Assembly (NCBI GenBank): GCA_963680875.1
Contig: OY804577.1
Coordinates: 105,473,906-105,537,905 of the forward strand
From: Bathymodiolus brooksi
Taxonomy: Eukaryota > Mollusca > Bivalvia > Mytilida > Modiolidae
DNA length: 64,000 nt
Reading direction: 5' to 3'
Positions 14,207-25,023 of the stretch are shown piece by piece. Position numbers and translations under genes: made by a program. Below the pieces are notes generated by a model. The model saw only the letters and a program-made list of their open reading frames with translations, was not told the origin of the DNA and ran no database searches. How positions within the stretch are numbered: the stretch's first letter is position 1; each line of letters opens with the position of its first letter.

Positions 14207-16040
14207 GTATCCACCAGTAGATTATGCTAACAGCCCCTCTCAAAGTTTTAAGCATAAGGTATCCTTCAGTAGTTTATGGTAACAGTTCCTCTCACAGTTT
14301 TAAGCATAAGGTGTCCATCAGTAGTTTATGTTAACAGTCCCTCTCACAGTTTTAATCACACGGTGTCCACCAGTAGTTTATGTTAACAGTCCCTCTTACA
14401 GTTTTAAACATACGGTGTCCATCAGTAGTTTATGTTAGCAATCCCTCTCACAGTTTTAAACATTAGGTGTCCATCAGTAGTTTATGTTAACAGTCCCTCT
14501 CACAGTTTTAAACACACGGTGTCCACCAGTAGTTTATGTTAACAGTCCCTCTTACAGTTTTAAACACACAGTGTCCACCAGTAGTTTATGTTAACAGTCC
14601 CTCTTACAGTTTTAAATATAAGGTGTCCATCAGTAGTTTATGTTAACAGTCCCTCTCACAGTTTTAAGCATAAGGTGTCCATCAGTAGTTTATGTTAACA
14701 GTCCCTCTTACAGTTTTAAGCAGAAGGTGATCATCAGTATTTTATGGTAACAGCCCCTCTCACAGTTTTAAACATTAGGTGTCCACCAATAGTTTATGTT
14801 AACAGTCCCTCTCACAGTTTAAGCATAAGGTGTCCATCAGTAGTTTATGTTAACAGTCACTCTTACAGTTTTAAACACACGGTGTCCATCAGTAGTTTAT
14901 GTTAACAATCCCTCTCACAGTTTTAAACATTAGGTGTCCATCAGTAGTTTATGTTAACAGCCCCTCTCACAGTTTTAAACACACGGTGTCCACCAGTAGT
15001 TTATATTAACAGCCCCTCTTACAGTTTTAAACACACGGTGTCCACCAGTAGTTTATGTTAACAGTCCCTCTCACAGTTTTAAACACACGGTGTCCATCAG
15101 TAGTTTATGTTAACAGTTCCTCTCACAGTTTTAAATACAAGGTATCCACCAGTAGATTATGCTAACAGCCCCTCTCAAAGTTTTAAGCATAAGGTATCCT
15201 TCAGTAGTTTATAGTAACAGTCCCTCTCACAGTTTTAAGCATAAGGTGTCCATCAGTAGTTTATGTTAACAGTCCCTCTCACAGTTTTAATCACACGGTG
15301 TCCACCAGTAGTTTATGTTAACAGTCCCTCTCACAGTTTTAAACACACGGTGTCCATCAGTAGTTTATGATAACAGCCCCTCTCACAGTTTTAAACACAA
15401 GGTATCCACCAGTAGATTATGCTAACAGCCCCTCTCAAAGTTTTAAGCATAAGGTATCCTTCAGTAGTTTATGGTAACAGTTCCTCTCACAGTTTTAAGC
15501 ATAAGGTGTCCATCAGTAGTTTATGTTAACAGTCCCTCTCACAGTTTTAATCACACGGTGTCCACCAGTAGTTTATGTTAACAGTCCCTCTTACAGTTTT
15601 AAACACACGGTGTCCATCAGTAGTTTATGTTAGCAATCCCTCTCACAGTTTTAAACATTAGGTGTCCATCAGTAGTTTATGTTAACAGTCCCTCTCACAG
15701 TTTTAAACAGACGGTGTCCACCAGTAGTTTATGTTAACAGTCCCTCTTACAGTTTTAAACACACAGTGTCCACCAGTAGTTTATGTTAACAGTCCCTCTT
15801 ACAGTTTTAAATATAAGGTGTCCATCAGTAGTTTATGTTAACAGTCCCTCTCACAGTTTTAAGCATAAGGTGTCCATCAGTAGTTTATGTTAACAGTCCC
15901 TCTCACAGTTTTAAGCAGAAGGTGATCATCAGTATTTTATGGTAACAGCCCCTCTCACAGTTTTAAACATTAGGTGTCCACCAATAGTTTATGTTAACAG
16001 TCCCTCTCACAGTTTAAGCATAAGGTGTCCATCAGTAGTT
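13650..16040. repeat. Tandem duplication of 1,195 bp inside satellite 2
   Basis: Diagnostic monomers recur with offset 1,195: ACAAGGTATCCACCAG after AAATA at 13942 and 15137, and after AAACA at 14202 and 15397. The GGTAACAGTTCCTC variant at about 14280 recurs at about 15475. The same five-monomer motif (260 bp) also sits at 9111, 9579 and 13474, so it acts as a higher-order unit. Copies differ at scattered bases. The outer boundaries are approximate. Confidence 0.85.
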
Positions 16041-16374
16041 TATGTTAACAGTCCCTCTCACAGTTTTAAACATAAGGTGTCCTTCAGTAGTTTATGTTAA
16101 CAGTTCCTCTCACAGTTTTAAACATTAGGTGTCCATCAGTAGTTTATATTAACATCAGTAGTTTTGCGGCCCCTCTCACAGTTTTTAGCATAAGGTGTCC
16201 ATCAGTAGTTTATGTAAGCAGCCCTTCTCGCAGTTTTAAGCATAAGGTGTCCATCAGTAGTTTATGTTAACAGCCCCTCGCACAGTTTTAAACACAAGGT
16301 ATCCACCAGTAAATTATGTTGACAACCCCTCTCACAATTTTTAGCAGAAGGTGTCCATCAGTAGTTTATGTTAA

Positions 16375-18932
16375 CAGCCTCTCTCACAGTTTTAAACATA
16401 AGGTGTCCTTCCGTAGTTTATGTTAACAGCCCCTTTCATAGTTTTCAGCATAAAGTGTCCATCAGTCATTTATGTTAACAGCCACTCCCATAGTTTTAAG
16501 CATAAGGTGTCCATCAGTAGTTTATGTTAACAGCCCCTCTCACAGTTTTAAACACAAGGTATCAACCAGTAGATTATGTTAACAGCCCCTCTCAAAGTTT
16601 TAAACATAAGGTTTCCTTCAGTAGTTTATGGTAACAGCCCCTTTCACAGTTTTAAGCATAAGGTGTCTATCAGTAGTTTATTTTAACAGTCCCTCTCACA
16701 GTTTTAAACACACGGTGTCCACCAGTAGTTTATGTTAACAGTTCCTCTCACAGTTTTAAACATTAGGTCTCCACCAGTAGTTTATGTTAACAGTCCCTCT
16801 TAAAGTTTTAAACATTAGGTGTCCACCAGTAGTTTATGTTAACAGTCCTTCTCACAGTTTTAAGCATAAGGTGTCCACCAGTAGTTTATGTTAACAGTCC
16901 CTCTCACAGTCGTAAACACACGGTGACCACCAGTAGTTTATGTTAACAGTCCCTGTCATAGTTTTAAACACACGGTGTCCACCAGTAATTTATGTTAACA
17001 GCCCCTCTCACAGTTTTAAACATTAGGTGTCCACCAGTAGTTTATGTTAACAGTCCCTCTCACAGTTTTAATCAGAGGTGTCCATTAGTAGTTTATGTTA
17101 ACAGCCCCTCTCACAGTTTTAAGCATAAGGTGTACATCAGTAGTTTATGTGAACAGCCTCTTTCACAGGTTTAAACATAAGGTGTCCATCAGTATTTTAT
17201 GTTAACAGCCCCTCTCACAGTTTTAAGCATAAGGTGTACATCAGTAGTTTATGTTGACAGCCCCTCTCAAAGTTTTAAGCATAAGGTATCCTTGAGTAGG
17301 TTATGTTAACAGCTCCTCTCACAGTTTTCAAAATAAGGTGTCCACCAGTAGTTTATGTTAACAGGCCTTTTCTTCATTTTAACATAAGGTGTCCTTCAGT
17401 AGTTTATGTTCTCAGCCCCTCTCACAGTTTTAGACATAAGATGTACATCAATAGTTTATGTGAACAGCCCCTTTCACAGCTGTAAGCATAAGGTGTCCAT
17501 CAGTAGTTTATGTTCTCAGCCACTCTCACAGTTTTAAACATAAGATATCCATCAGTAGTTTATGTTAACAGCCCCTCTCAAAGTTTTAAGCATAAGGTAT
17601 CCATGATTAGTTTATGTTAACAGCTCCTCTCACAGTTTTAAGCATAAGGTTTCCATCAGTAGTTTATGTTAACAGCTCCTCTCACAGCTTTAAGCATAAG
17701 GTATCTTTCAGTAGTTTATGTTAACAGCTCTTTTCACATCTTTAAGCATAAGGTATCCATCAGTAGTTTATGTTAACAGCTCCTCTCACAGCTTTAAGAA
17801 TAAGGTGTCCATCAGTAGTTTATTTTAACAGCCCACCTCACAGTTTTAAACACAAGGTGTCCATCAGTAGTTTATGTTAACAGCCCCTCTCACAGTTTTA
17901 AACATAAGGTGTCCATCAATAGATTATGTTAACAGCCCCTCTCACAGTAATTTATGTTAACAGCTCCTCTCACAGTTTTAAACATAAAATGACAATCAGT
18001 AGATTATGTTAACAGCCACTCTCACAGGTTTAAGCATAAGGTGTACATCAGTAGTTTATGTTAACAGCCACTCTCACAGTTTTAAACATAAGGTGGACAT
18101 CAGCAATTAACAGCCGCTTTCACAGTACGTGTCCACCAGTATATTGTGAAATACAATAAAAGAGTAATTTTTAGCTCTCAATTGTTTTTGTTGCTAGATA
18201 TTTTAAGAACACGTTTTTGTTTGTATTCTATGATTTTGTATAACAATTAAACTTTTTATTGTTTCCTAAAAGATGTTAACAGCCCTCTGACAGTTTTAAA
18301 CATGAGGTGTCCATCAGTAGTTTATGTTAACAGCCCCTTTCACAGTTTTACGCATAAGGTGTCCATCAGTAGTTTATGTTAACAGCTCCTTTCACAGTTT
18401 TATGCATAAAGTGTCCATCAGTAATTTATGTTAACAGCTCCTCTCACAGCTTTAAGCATAAGGTATCCATCAATAGTTTATGTTAACAGCTCCTCTCACA
18501 GCTTTAAGAATAAGGTGTCCATCAGGAGTTTATGTTAACAGCCCACCGCACAGTTTTAAACACAAGGTGTCCATCAGGAGTTTATGTTAACAGCCCCCCT
18601 CTCACAGTTTTAAAAATAAGGTGTCCATCAGTAGTTTATGTTAACAGTCCTTTTCTTCATTTTAAGCATAAAGTGTCCATCAGTAGTATATGTTAACTGC
18701 CCCTTTCACAGTTTTAAACATAAGGTGGACATCAGTAGTTTATGTTAACAGCCCCTCTCACAGTTTTAAACATAAGGTGTCCATCAATAGATTATGTTAA
18801 CAGCCCCTCTCACAGTAATTTATGTTAACAGCTCCTCTCACAGTTTTAAACATAAAATGACAATCAGTAGATTATGTTAACAGCCACTCTCACAGGTTTA
18901 AGCATAAGGTGTACATCAGTAGTTTATGTTAA
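16375..18932. repeat. Duplicated block of about 2,558 bp, copy 1, with captured flank
   Basis: This block recurs from 18933 at a 2,558-bp offset (for example 16375/18933, 16992/19550 and 17303/19861). It includes an island of non-satellite DNA at 18141-18273. Copy 1 has one monomer near 17700 (GGTATCTTTCAG type) that copy 2 lacks, so downstream offsets fall to about 2,508. Confidence 0.88.
18141..18273. repeat. Array-flank sequence captured inside satellite 2, copy 1
   Basis: About 133 bp without the 52-bp period, beginning ATTGTGAAATACAATAAAAG and ending CCTAAAAGAT before satellite resumes with GTTAACAGCCC. The same sequence is at 20649-20781 and at 21517-21648. In the last copy it forms the true right edge and continues into unique DNA. 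Confidence 0.9.
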
Positions 18933-21440
18933 CAGCCTCTCTCACAGTTTTAAACATAAGGTGTCCTTCCGTAGTTTATGTTAACAGCCCCTTTCATAGT
19001 TTTCAGCATAAAGTGTCCATCAGTCATTTATGTTAACAGCCACTCCCATAGTTTTAAGCATAAGGTGTCCATCAGTAGTTTATGTTAACAGCCCCTCTCA
19101 CAGTTTTAAACACAAGGTATCAACCAGTAGATTATGTTAACAGCCCCTCTCAAAGTTTTAAACATAAGGTTTCCTTCAGTAGTTTATGGTAACAGCCCCT
19201 TTCACAGTTTTAAGCATAAGGTGTCTATCAGTAGTTTATTTTAACAGTCCCTCTCACAGTTTTAAACACACGGTGTCCACCAGTAGTTTATGTTAACAGT
19301 TCCTCTCACAGTTTTAAACATTAGGTCTCCACCAGTAGTTTATGTTAACAGTCCCTCTTAAAGTTTTAAACATTAGGTGTCCACCAGTAGTTTATGTTAA
19401 CAGTCCTTCTCACAGTTTTAAGCATAAGGTGTCCACCAGTAGTTTATGTTAACAGTCCCTCTCACAGTCGTAAACACACGGTGACCACCAGTAGTTTATG
19501 TTAACAGTCCCTGTCACAGTTTTAAACACACGGTGTCCACCAGTAGTTTATGTTAACAGCCCCTCTCACAGTTTTAAACATTAGGTGTCCACCAGTAGTT
19601 TATGTTAACAGTCCCTCTCACAGTTTTAATCAGAGGTGTCCATTAGTAGTTTATGTTAACAGCCCCTCTCACAGTTTTAAGCATAAGGTGTACATCAGTA
19701 GTTTATGTGAACAGCCTCTTTCACAGGTTTAAACATAAGGTGTCCATCAGTATTTTATGTTAACAGCCCCTCTCACAGTTTTAAGCATAAGGTGTACATC
19801 AGTAGTTTATGTTGACAGCCCCTCTCATAGTTTTAAGCATAAGGTATCCTTGAGTAGGTTATGTTAACAGCTCCTCTCACAGTTTTCAAAATAAGGTGTC
19901 CACAAGTGGTTTATGTTAACAGGCCTTTTCTTCATTTTAACATAAGGTGTCCTTCAGTAGTTTATGTTCTCAGCCCCTCTCACAGTTTTAGACATAAGAT
20001 GTACATCAATAGTTTATGTGAACAGCCCCTTTCACAGCTGTAAGCATAAGGTGTCCATCAGTAGTTTATGTTCTCAGCCACTCTCACAGTTTTAAGCATA
20101 AGATATCCATCAGTAGTTTATGTTAACAGCCCCTCTCAAAGTTTTAAGCATAAGGTATCCATGATTAGTTTATGTTAACAGCTCCTCTCACAGTTTTAAG
20201 CATAAGGTTTCCATCAGTAGTTTATGTTAACAGCTCCTCTCACAGCTTTAAGCATAAGGTATCCATCAGTAGTTTATGTTAACAGCTCCTCTCACAGCTT
20301 TAAGAATAAGGTGTCCATCAGTAGTTTATTTTAACAGCCCACCTCACAGTTTTAAACACAAGGTGTCCATCAGTAGTTTATGTTAACAGCCCCTCTCACA
20401 GTTTTAAACATAAGGTGTCCATCAATAGATTATGTTAACAGCCCCTCTCACAGTAATTTATGTTAACAGCTCCTCTCACAGTTTTAAACATAAAATGACA
20501 ATCAGTAGATTATGTTAACAGCCACTCTCACAGGTTTAAGCATAAGGTGTACATCAGTAGTTTATGTTAACAGCCACTCTCACAGTTTTAAACATAAGGT
20601 GGACATCAGCAATTAACAGCCGCTTTCACAGTACGTGTCCACCAGTATATTGTGAAATACAATAAAAGAGTAATTTTTAGCTCTCAATTGTTTTTGTTGC
20701 TAGATATTTTAAGAACACGTTTTTGTTTGTATTCTATGATTTTGTATAACAATTAAACTTTTTATTGTTTCCTAAAAGATGTTAACAGCCCTCTGACAGT
20801 TTTAAACATGAGGTGTCCATCAGTAGTTTATGTTAACAGCCCCTTTCACAGTTTTACGCATAAGGTGTCCATCAGTAGTTTATGTTAACAGCTCCTTTCA
20901 CAGTTTTATGCATAAAGTGTCCATCAGTAATTTATGTTAACAGCTCCTCTCACAGCTTTAAGCATAAGGTATCCATCAGTAGTTTATGTTAACAGCTCCT
21001 CTCACAGCTTTAAGAATAAGGTGTCCATCAGGAGTTTATGTTAACAGCCCACCGCACAGTTTTAAACACAAGGTGTCCATCAGGAGTTTATGTTAACAGC
21101 CCCCCTCTCACAGTTTTAAAAATAAGGTGTCCATCAGTAGTTTATGTTAACAGTCCTTTTCTTCATTTTAAGCATAAAGTGTCCATCAGTAGTATATGTT
21201 AACTGCCCCTTTCACAGTTTTAAACATAAGGTGGACATCAGTAGTTTATGTTAACAGCCCCTCTCACAGTTTTAAACATAAGGTGTCCATCAATAGATTA
21301 TGTTAACAGCCCCTCTCACAGTAATTTATGTTAACAGCTCCTCTCACAGTTTTAAACATAAAATGACAATCAGTAGATTATGTTAACAGCCACTCTCACA
21401 GGTTTAAGCATAAGGTGTACATCAGTAGTTTATGTTAACA
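18933..21440. repeat. Duplicated block of about 2,558 bp, copy 2
   Basis: Second copy of 16375-18932, shortened by about one monomer and carrying more substitutions than the 4,363-bp duplication (for example CCACCAGTAGTT versus CCACAAGTGGTT near 19900). It holds its own copy of the non-satellite island at 20649-20781. Satellite then runs on to a third copy of that sequence at 21517. Confidence 0.86.
20649..20781. repeat. Array-flank sequence captured inside satellite 2, copy 2
   Basis: Essentially identical to 18141-18273, with satellite on both sides. It lies 868 bp before the edge copy at 21517. Confidence 0.9.
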
Positions 21441-21516
21441 GCCACTCTCACAGTTTTAAACATAAGGTGGACATCAGCAATTAACAGCCGCTTTCACAGT
21501 ACGTGTCCACCAGTAT

Positions 21517-21648
21517 ATTGTGAAATACAATAAAAGAGTAATTTTTAGCTCTCAATTGTTTTTGTTGCTAGATATTTTAAGAACGCGTTTTTGTTTGTAT
21601 TCTATGATTTTGTATAACAATTAAACTTTTTATTGTTTCTTAAAAGAT
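21517..21648. repeat. Right edge of satellite 2, flank sequence copy 3
   Basis: Third copy of the 133-bp non-satellite segment, with small differences (AACGCG for AACACG, TTTCTTAAAAG for TTTCCTAAAAG). After AAAAGAT it runs into TTCCATGAAGAAA rather than satellite, so it is probably the original boundary. Confidence 0.85.
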
Positions 21649-22333
21649 TCCATGAAGAAATAATATGTGTCAAATCTAGTAGCAATTTCAATTTTGCAAC
21701 CACTTGTCATCCGTTGTCTGTCTTTACTTTTTTCAATTATCCATCACTACCGCATTTTATGTCACAATGAGCTCTAATTTGTGACACACATATTCCAGAT
21801 TTTCCGTTGGGTGAACGCCCATTTAATATACGGATTGTACAAATTAGGCCTATTTTGATTTTTAAGAATCATACCGAATTCTTCTCCTCAGAAAATATTG
21901 ATTCAAATTATACCAAACGGAGAAATTAGAAAGAATTTGAGTTTTAACTTCTTTGGATTTACATGTTTCGACTTTTTGTGTAAAATTTTGAAGTCTGAAA
22001 ATGAAACCCAGGCGAGCGATTGCATGATTATTGGATACTGTGAACCACTGGGTTTAATATCCATGGTTACTTATTATGGGTATATATGTAATTGAATTAT
22101 GGAAACTAATGCTTTTCTAGAGATTTTCTCCTCATAGGTTTTTATCTCTAGTTTTTAACGCAGAATTTCCTCAGTTTTGATATATGATAAAGACTTTTAT
22201 ATTTGATTGTAAAGGGTAACTTGCTTTATATGTCACCTAATGTTCCCAATGTTGTACACAGCATGTTATATAAAACATATATGTTTTCTATATTGCTTTA
22301 TTATAATTTCAATTGAAATGCATTAACATGCAT
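21649..22333. other. Single-copy-looking AT-rich DNA
   Basis: Nothing recognisable. A 65-codon frame at 21898 shows no motif. Confidence 0.5.
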
Positions 22334-22346
22334 TTATTTGCTTAAG

Positions 22347-22606
22347 TGTTAAGGTTATTGTGTTTAATGCCACTTTCAACAATATTTCAGTTATATTGTG
22401 GCAGACAGTTTTATTTGATGGAGGAAACCGGAGTACCTGGAGAAAACCACCGACCTGTTGCAAGTCTTTTGCAAACTTTATCACATAATGTTGTATCGAA
22501 TACACCTCGCCATGAGCGGGATTCGAACTCACAATTTAAGTGATGATAAGCACTGATTGCACAGATAGTAAATCCAACTACTATACAACACGACCGTGAC
22601 GGCAAC
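22347..22606 (-). mobile_element. tRNA-headed SINE with Deu-like core (head type B)
   Basis: Read on the minus strand, a tRNA-like head (GAGTTCGAATCCCGC resembles a pol III B box) is followed by a core containing GGTGGTTTTCTCCAGGTACT then CCGGTTTCCTCC, which resembles the DeuSINE core. The tail contains AACTGAAATATTGTTGAAAG and GGCATTAAACACA. The body is flanked by a perfect 13-bp target-site duplication, TTATTTGCTTAAG, at 22334-22346 and 22607-22619. The insertion is complete. A LINE partner using the tail is inferred, not seen. Confidence 0.9.
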
Positions 22607-22619
22607 TTATTTGCTTAAG

Positions 22620-22830
22620 AAATGTTTGAAGATACCAAAAGGGGTACTTAGAAGCCATAAATTGAAGGACAGACATTACAATGGCCAGCAGAAAAAGGAC
22701 AAAAGGACAAACAATGATCCACAAAATATTACACAGAAAACTAAAGATTAAGAAAATGAAACCCACTAAAAACCGGAAGGATAAGCAGTTCCTGCTCTAC
22801 ATGTGATACCTGTCTTGTTACTATATGTCC
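22620..22830 (-). mobile_element. Remnant of a retroelement 3' flank
   Basis: Plus-strand landmarks GAAGATACCAAAAGGGG, AAACCCACTAAAAACCGG and AAGGATAAGCAGTTCCTGCT match, in the same order, the sequence downstream of the reverse-transcriptase fragment at 37660-37915. This is therefore a 3'-end fragment of the same element type, without coding sequence. The SINE at 22347 lies directly beside it. Confidence 0.75.
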
Positions 22831-22929
22831 ATATATAGTGAGTTGTTTATACAAAAATAATGCAATTAAAAAACATTCTGAATATTTAAGACTGATCCAT
22901 TGAGATTCAGTATAACTAACCATGATATT

Positions 22930-23225
22930 ATACTGTTTACATTCATAGAGGTTAACGTGCTCGCCTCAAGTGGGTTGATTGGGAGTTCGAGCCCCGGTCA
23001 GATCAATCCAAATGACTATAAAATTGGTGTTTGTTGCCTCTTCTCTAAGCATGCATCAATAAGGAGTAAGAGCAAAGGCTGGTTGGCTCGAAATCAGAAT
23101 AATATGTCCGAATGGAGCGACATGTCCACCCGCAGACTGTAGTTTTGGTGTGCCAACACTATAAAAGTCCAAGTAAGCGTGTTGGTCTAGTACAAAGAGG
23201 ATATCATCATTAAGTCATCGAAATG
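22930..23225 (+). mobile_element. tRNA-headed SINE, second family, 3' truncated
   Basis: The tRNA-like head contains GTTAACGTGCTCGCCTCAAG and a B-box-like GAGTTCGAGCCCC. The body, with GACTATAAAATTGGTGTTTG, CGAATGGAGCGACATGTCCA and GTTGGTCTAGTACAAAG, matches minus-strand copies at 41690, 54069 and 36550. The shared tail is missing, so the copy is truncated or decayed at its 3' end. Confidence 0.8.
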
Positions 23226-23361
23226 TACCTAAACAGCAATTAATCAACCATTTATAGAGCCGAATTCCATTTGTTTACCTTGTTTTTTTTTTAATTCATG
23301 CACATTACAGAACAATATTATTTATACTTTAGAATACACCTGTGATGTAAATCTATTGTCA

Positions 23362-23400
23362 AAACTCTCCATTATTTCTAAGGAATGGAGAGTTATTGTT
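23362..23400. repeat. Short palindrome AACTCTCCATT...GGAATGGAGAGTT
   Basis: Arms AACTCTCCATT and AATGGAGAGTT surround a short loop. The same motif forms the ends of the larger hairpin at 23553-23630, so both may belong to one decayed inverted-repeat element. Confidence 0.6.
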
Positions 23401-23552
23401 CTCTTTGTACTTTTAAGGTCCCACAAGGGGCAAACAATTTAATACTTTGTACTTTAGATACTATACACAGACTTTTTTTGTTTCAAGATTAATAATTAAT
23501 GAAATTAGTAAAGTACAATGGGTGGATTTTAAGTTGGAGAATGTCCTCGTAT

Positions 23553-23630
23553 CTCTCCATTCCTTAAAAGCAATGGGCCTCGGACCCTTCGAGGCCTCGG
23601 CACCATTATGTTTAAGGAATGGAGAGTTAC
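23553..23630. repeat. Imperfect hairpin of about 78 bp
   Basis: The left arm CTCTCCATTCCTTAAAAGCA and right arm TTTAAGGAATGGAGAG pair. Pairing continues inward through CAATGGG/CACCATT and GCCTCGG/CGAGGC. It resembles a foldback MITE fragment. No target-site duplication is evident. Confidence 0.6.
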
Positions 23631-23968
23631 TCGGACATTCTCCTATACTTAGTTGTGAAAAGAAAGTTTAAATATCAATACCAACAAAACGAACAATCAC
23701 CTCTCAGTTAAATTGAACACACTGAACACAGCAAACACCATGATATGACGTTGGAAATCCAGGTCCTGGCTTGGTATAGGCACAAACATGTGGCGGGTTT
23801 AAATCTGTGACTGGGATCCCAATCCTCCCTTCTTGATAACTGGATCTCCAACGGCAATATACATATATAAACAAACGATAAAAAAGCCTGCACAGATTCG
23901 CTTCCACTCAATAAAGACCACATTTTATCAAAAAAATGAATGACAACATATACATGGACAGTACAATA

Positions 23969-24141
23969 CAGGGGCGGATCCAGGATTTCAAGTTAGGGGG
24001 GCACACTTAAAAAGATTGCGCCGAGCGGAGGGAGGCGCGAAAATATTTGGGGTATTTTGTGTCAAAAATCACGATTTTACGCCAAAAAATATTTTTTTTT
24101 TCCAATTTTAGGGGGGCGCGCGCCCCCTGGATCCGCCCCTG
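23969..24141. mobile_element. 173-bp MITE with CAGGGGCGGATCCAGG termini
   Basis: The left end CAGGGGCGGATCCAGG is matched by the exact inverse CCTGGATCCGCCCCTG at the right end. The interior is low-complexity, with GGGGGGCGCG near the right end. CAGGGGCGG-type termini are typical of hAT-like non-autonomous elements (general knowledge). The flanking octamers GTACAATA and CAACAGTA agree at only 5 of 8 positions, so a target-site duplication is not confirmed. Confidence 0.8.
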
Positions 24142-24227
24142 CAACAGTAGGGACAATGTATGCCTAGTGCATTGGCAACAAAGATACAATTACACAGAAT
24201 ACACCAGAACAAAATTATGATAAATAC

Positions 24228-24385
24228 GGGTACCTGTAAAATGCGAAACGAAATCGAAACGAAACGAAATAGATCGAAACGAAATTGACCGAAACGAAAC
24301 GAAACGGAATAATACAAAATGAAAGAAACTTATTTTAATGAAAAATTAGAGAAAGTATCGTTTAAGCGTAGAAAAGATAGTTTAT
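24228..24385 (-). repeat. GAAAC pentamer element, inverted relative to 26795-27062
   Basis: Begins GGGTACCTGTAAAATGCGAA, continues as irregular (CGAAA)n, then CGGAATAATACAAAATGAAA and GAGAAAGTATCGTTTAAGCG. All of these blocks occur in reverse complement, in reverse order, at 26795-27062. It is therefore a dispersed element with a pentamer core, not a free microsatellite. Confidence 0.8.
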
Positions 24386-24447
24386 TGTATTCCAGGTTAT
24401 ATTCATTTAATGAATATTTCATTTATCATACACATTTATATGTTCTG

Positions 24448-24715
24448 GGGGCCCGGGTGGCTCAATGAGTTAGGTCGTTGGATCTAACAACTCATACAAA
24501 GCCCATCACCAATACGGCGTGGGCTCGTACCCAGCTTTGTAAATTACAAAAAGGGTACACTCGACTCGCAGCCGCAAGTGATAAAGTTTACCAGTTGTTT
24601 GTCCAGGGTCGGTGGTTCTCTCCGGGTACCCCTGCTTCCTTCATCACTAAAACTGGTCGCCATGATATATCTGAAATATTGCTGAAAGTGGCGTTAAGCA
24701 CCAAAATTCGAATTC
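24448..24715 (+). mobile_element. tRNA-headed SINE with Deu-like core (head type A), first of a pair
   Basis: The head contains GTGGCTCAATGAGTTAGG (A-box-like) and GCGTGGGCTCGTACCC (B-box-like). The core reads CGGTGGTTCTCTCCGGGTAC and resembles the Deu domain. The tail reads CTGAAATATTGCTGAAAGTG then GCGTTAAGCACCAAAA. A perfect 13-bp target-site duplication TTTATATGTTCTG lies at 24435-24447 and 24716-24728. Confidence 0.93.
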
Positions 24716-24737
24716 TTTATATGTTCTGTAATATCTA

Positions 24738-25010
24738 CGAGTGGCTCAATGAGTTAGATCGTTGGATCTATACAACTCATACAAGCTTATCACCAATACG
24801 GCGTGGGTTCGCGCCCGGCTTTGTAAATTACTAAAAAGGGTGCACTTGACTAGCAGCCGCAAGTGATAAAGTTTTCCAGTTGCTTGCCCATGCGGCCGAT
24901 GGTTCTTACCTGGTACTCCGGCCTCCTCTACCACTAACACTGGTCGCCATGATATAGCTAAAATGTTGTTGAAAGTGGCGTTAAAACACCAAAAATTTAA
25001 CAAAATAAAA
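24738..25010 (+). mobile_element. tRNA-headed SINE (head type A), second of a pair
   Basis: Same family and strand as the SINE at 24448. A perfect 13-bp target-site duplication TCTGTAATATCTA lies at 24725-24737 and 25011-25023. Its left copy overlaps the last bases of the first SINE's right target duplication, so this SINE landed at the edge of the earlier one. The tail ends CAAAATAAAA. Confidence 0.93.
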
Positions 25011-25023
25011 TCTGTAATATCTA

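Larger units (their letters stand above)
4134..21516. repeat. Satellite array 2, 52-bp monomer with large internal duplications
   Basis: About 17 kb, roughly 330 monomers, of a 52-bp unit built around CAGTAGTTTATGTTAACAGC, then CCCTCTCACAGTTTTAA, then a CATAAGGTGTCCAT-like segment. For example, CAGTAGTT recurs at 4501 and 4553. Most units hold the palindrome GTTAAC. Variants include shortened units lacking TATG before TTAACAG, units with CACACGG in place of CATAAGG, and isolated degenerate copies. Monomers diverge from one another much more than the large blocks do, so the array grew by duplicating multi-monomer blocks. Periodic 60-residue frames near 16992, 17303, 19550 and 19861 are by-products of the period. 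The array ends at non-satellite sequence at 21517. Confidence 0.97.

Noticed and set aside
16992..20043. Four similar 60-residue plus-strand frames suggesting a duplicated small gene family
   Set aside because: They follow the 52-bp period and exist only because a few monomers lack stops. The pairs are simply the 2,558-bp duplication.
4134..21516. CRISPR-like alternation of constant and variable segments
   Set aside because: The whole 52-bp unit varies gradually, there are no unique spacers, and the context is eukaryotic.
22930..23000. Functional tRNA genes at the SINE heads
   Set aside because: B-box-like motifs are present, but the heads are joined to SINE bodies and cannot form complete cloverleaf ends.
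23969..24141. 8-bp hAT target duplication around the CAGGGGCGG element
   Set aside because: The flanking octamers match at only 5 of 8 positions.
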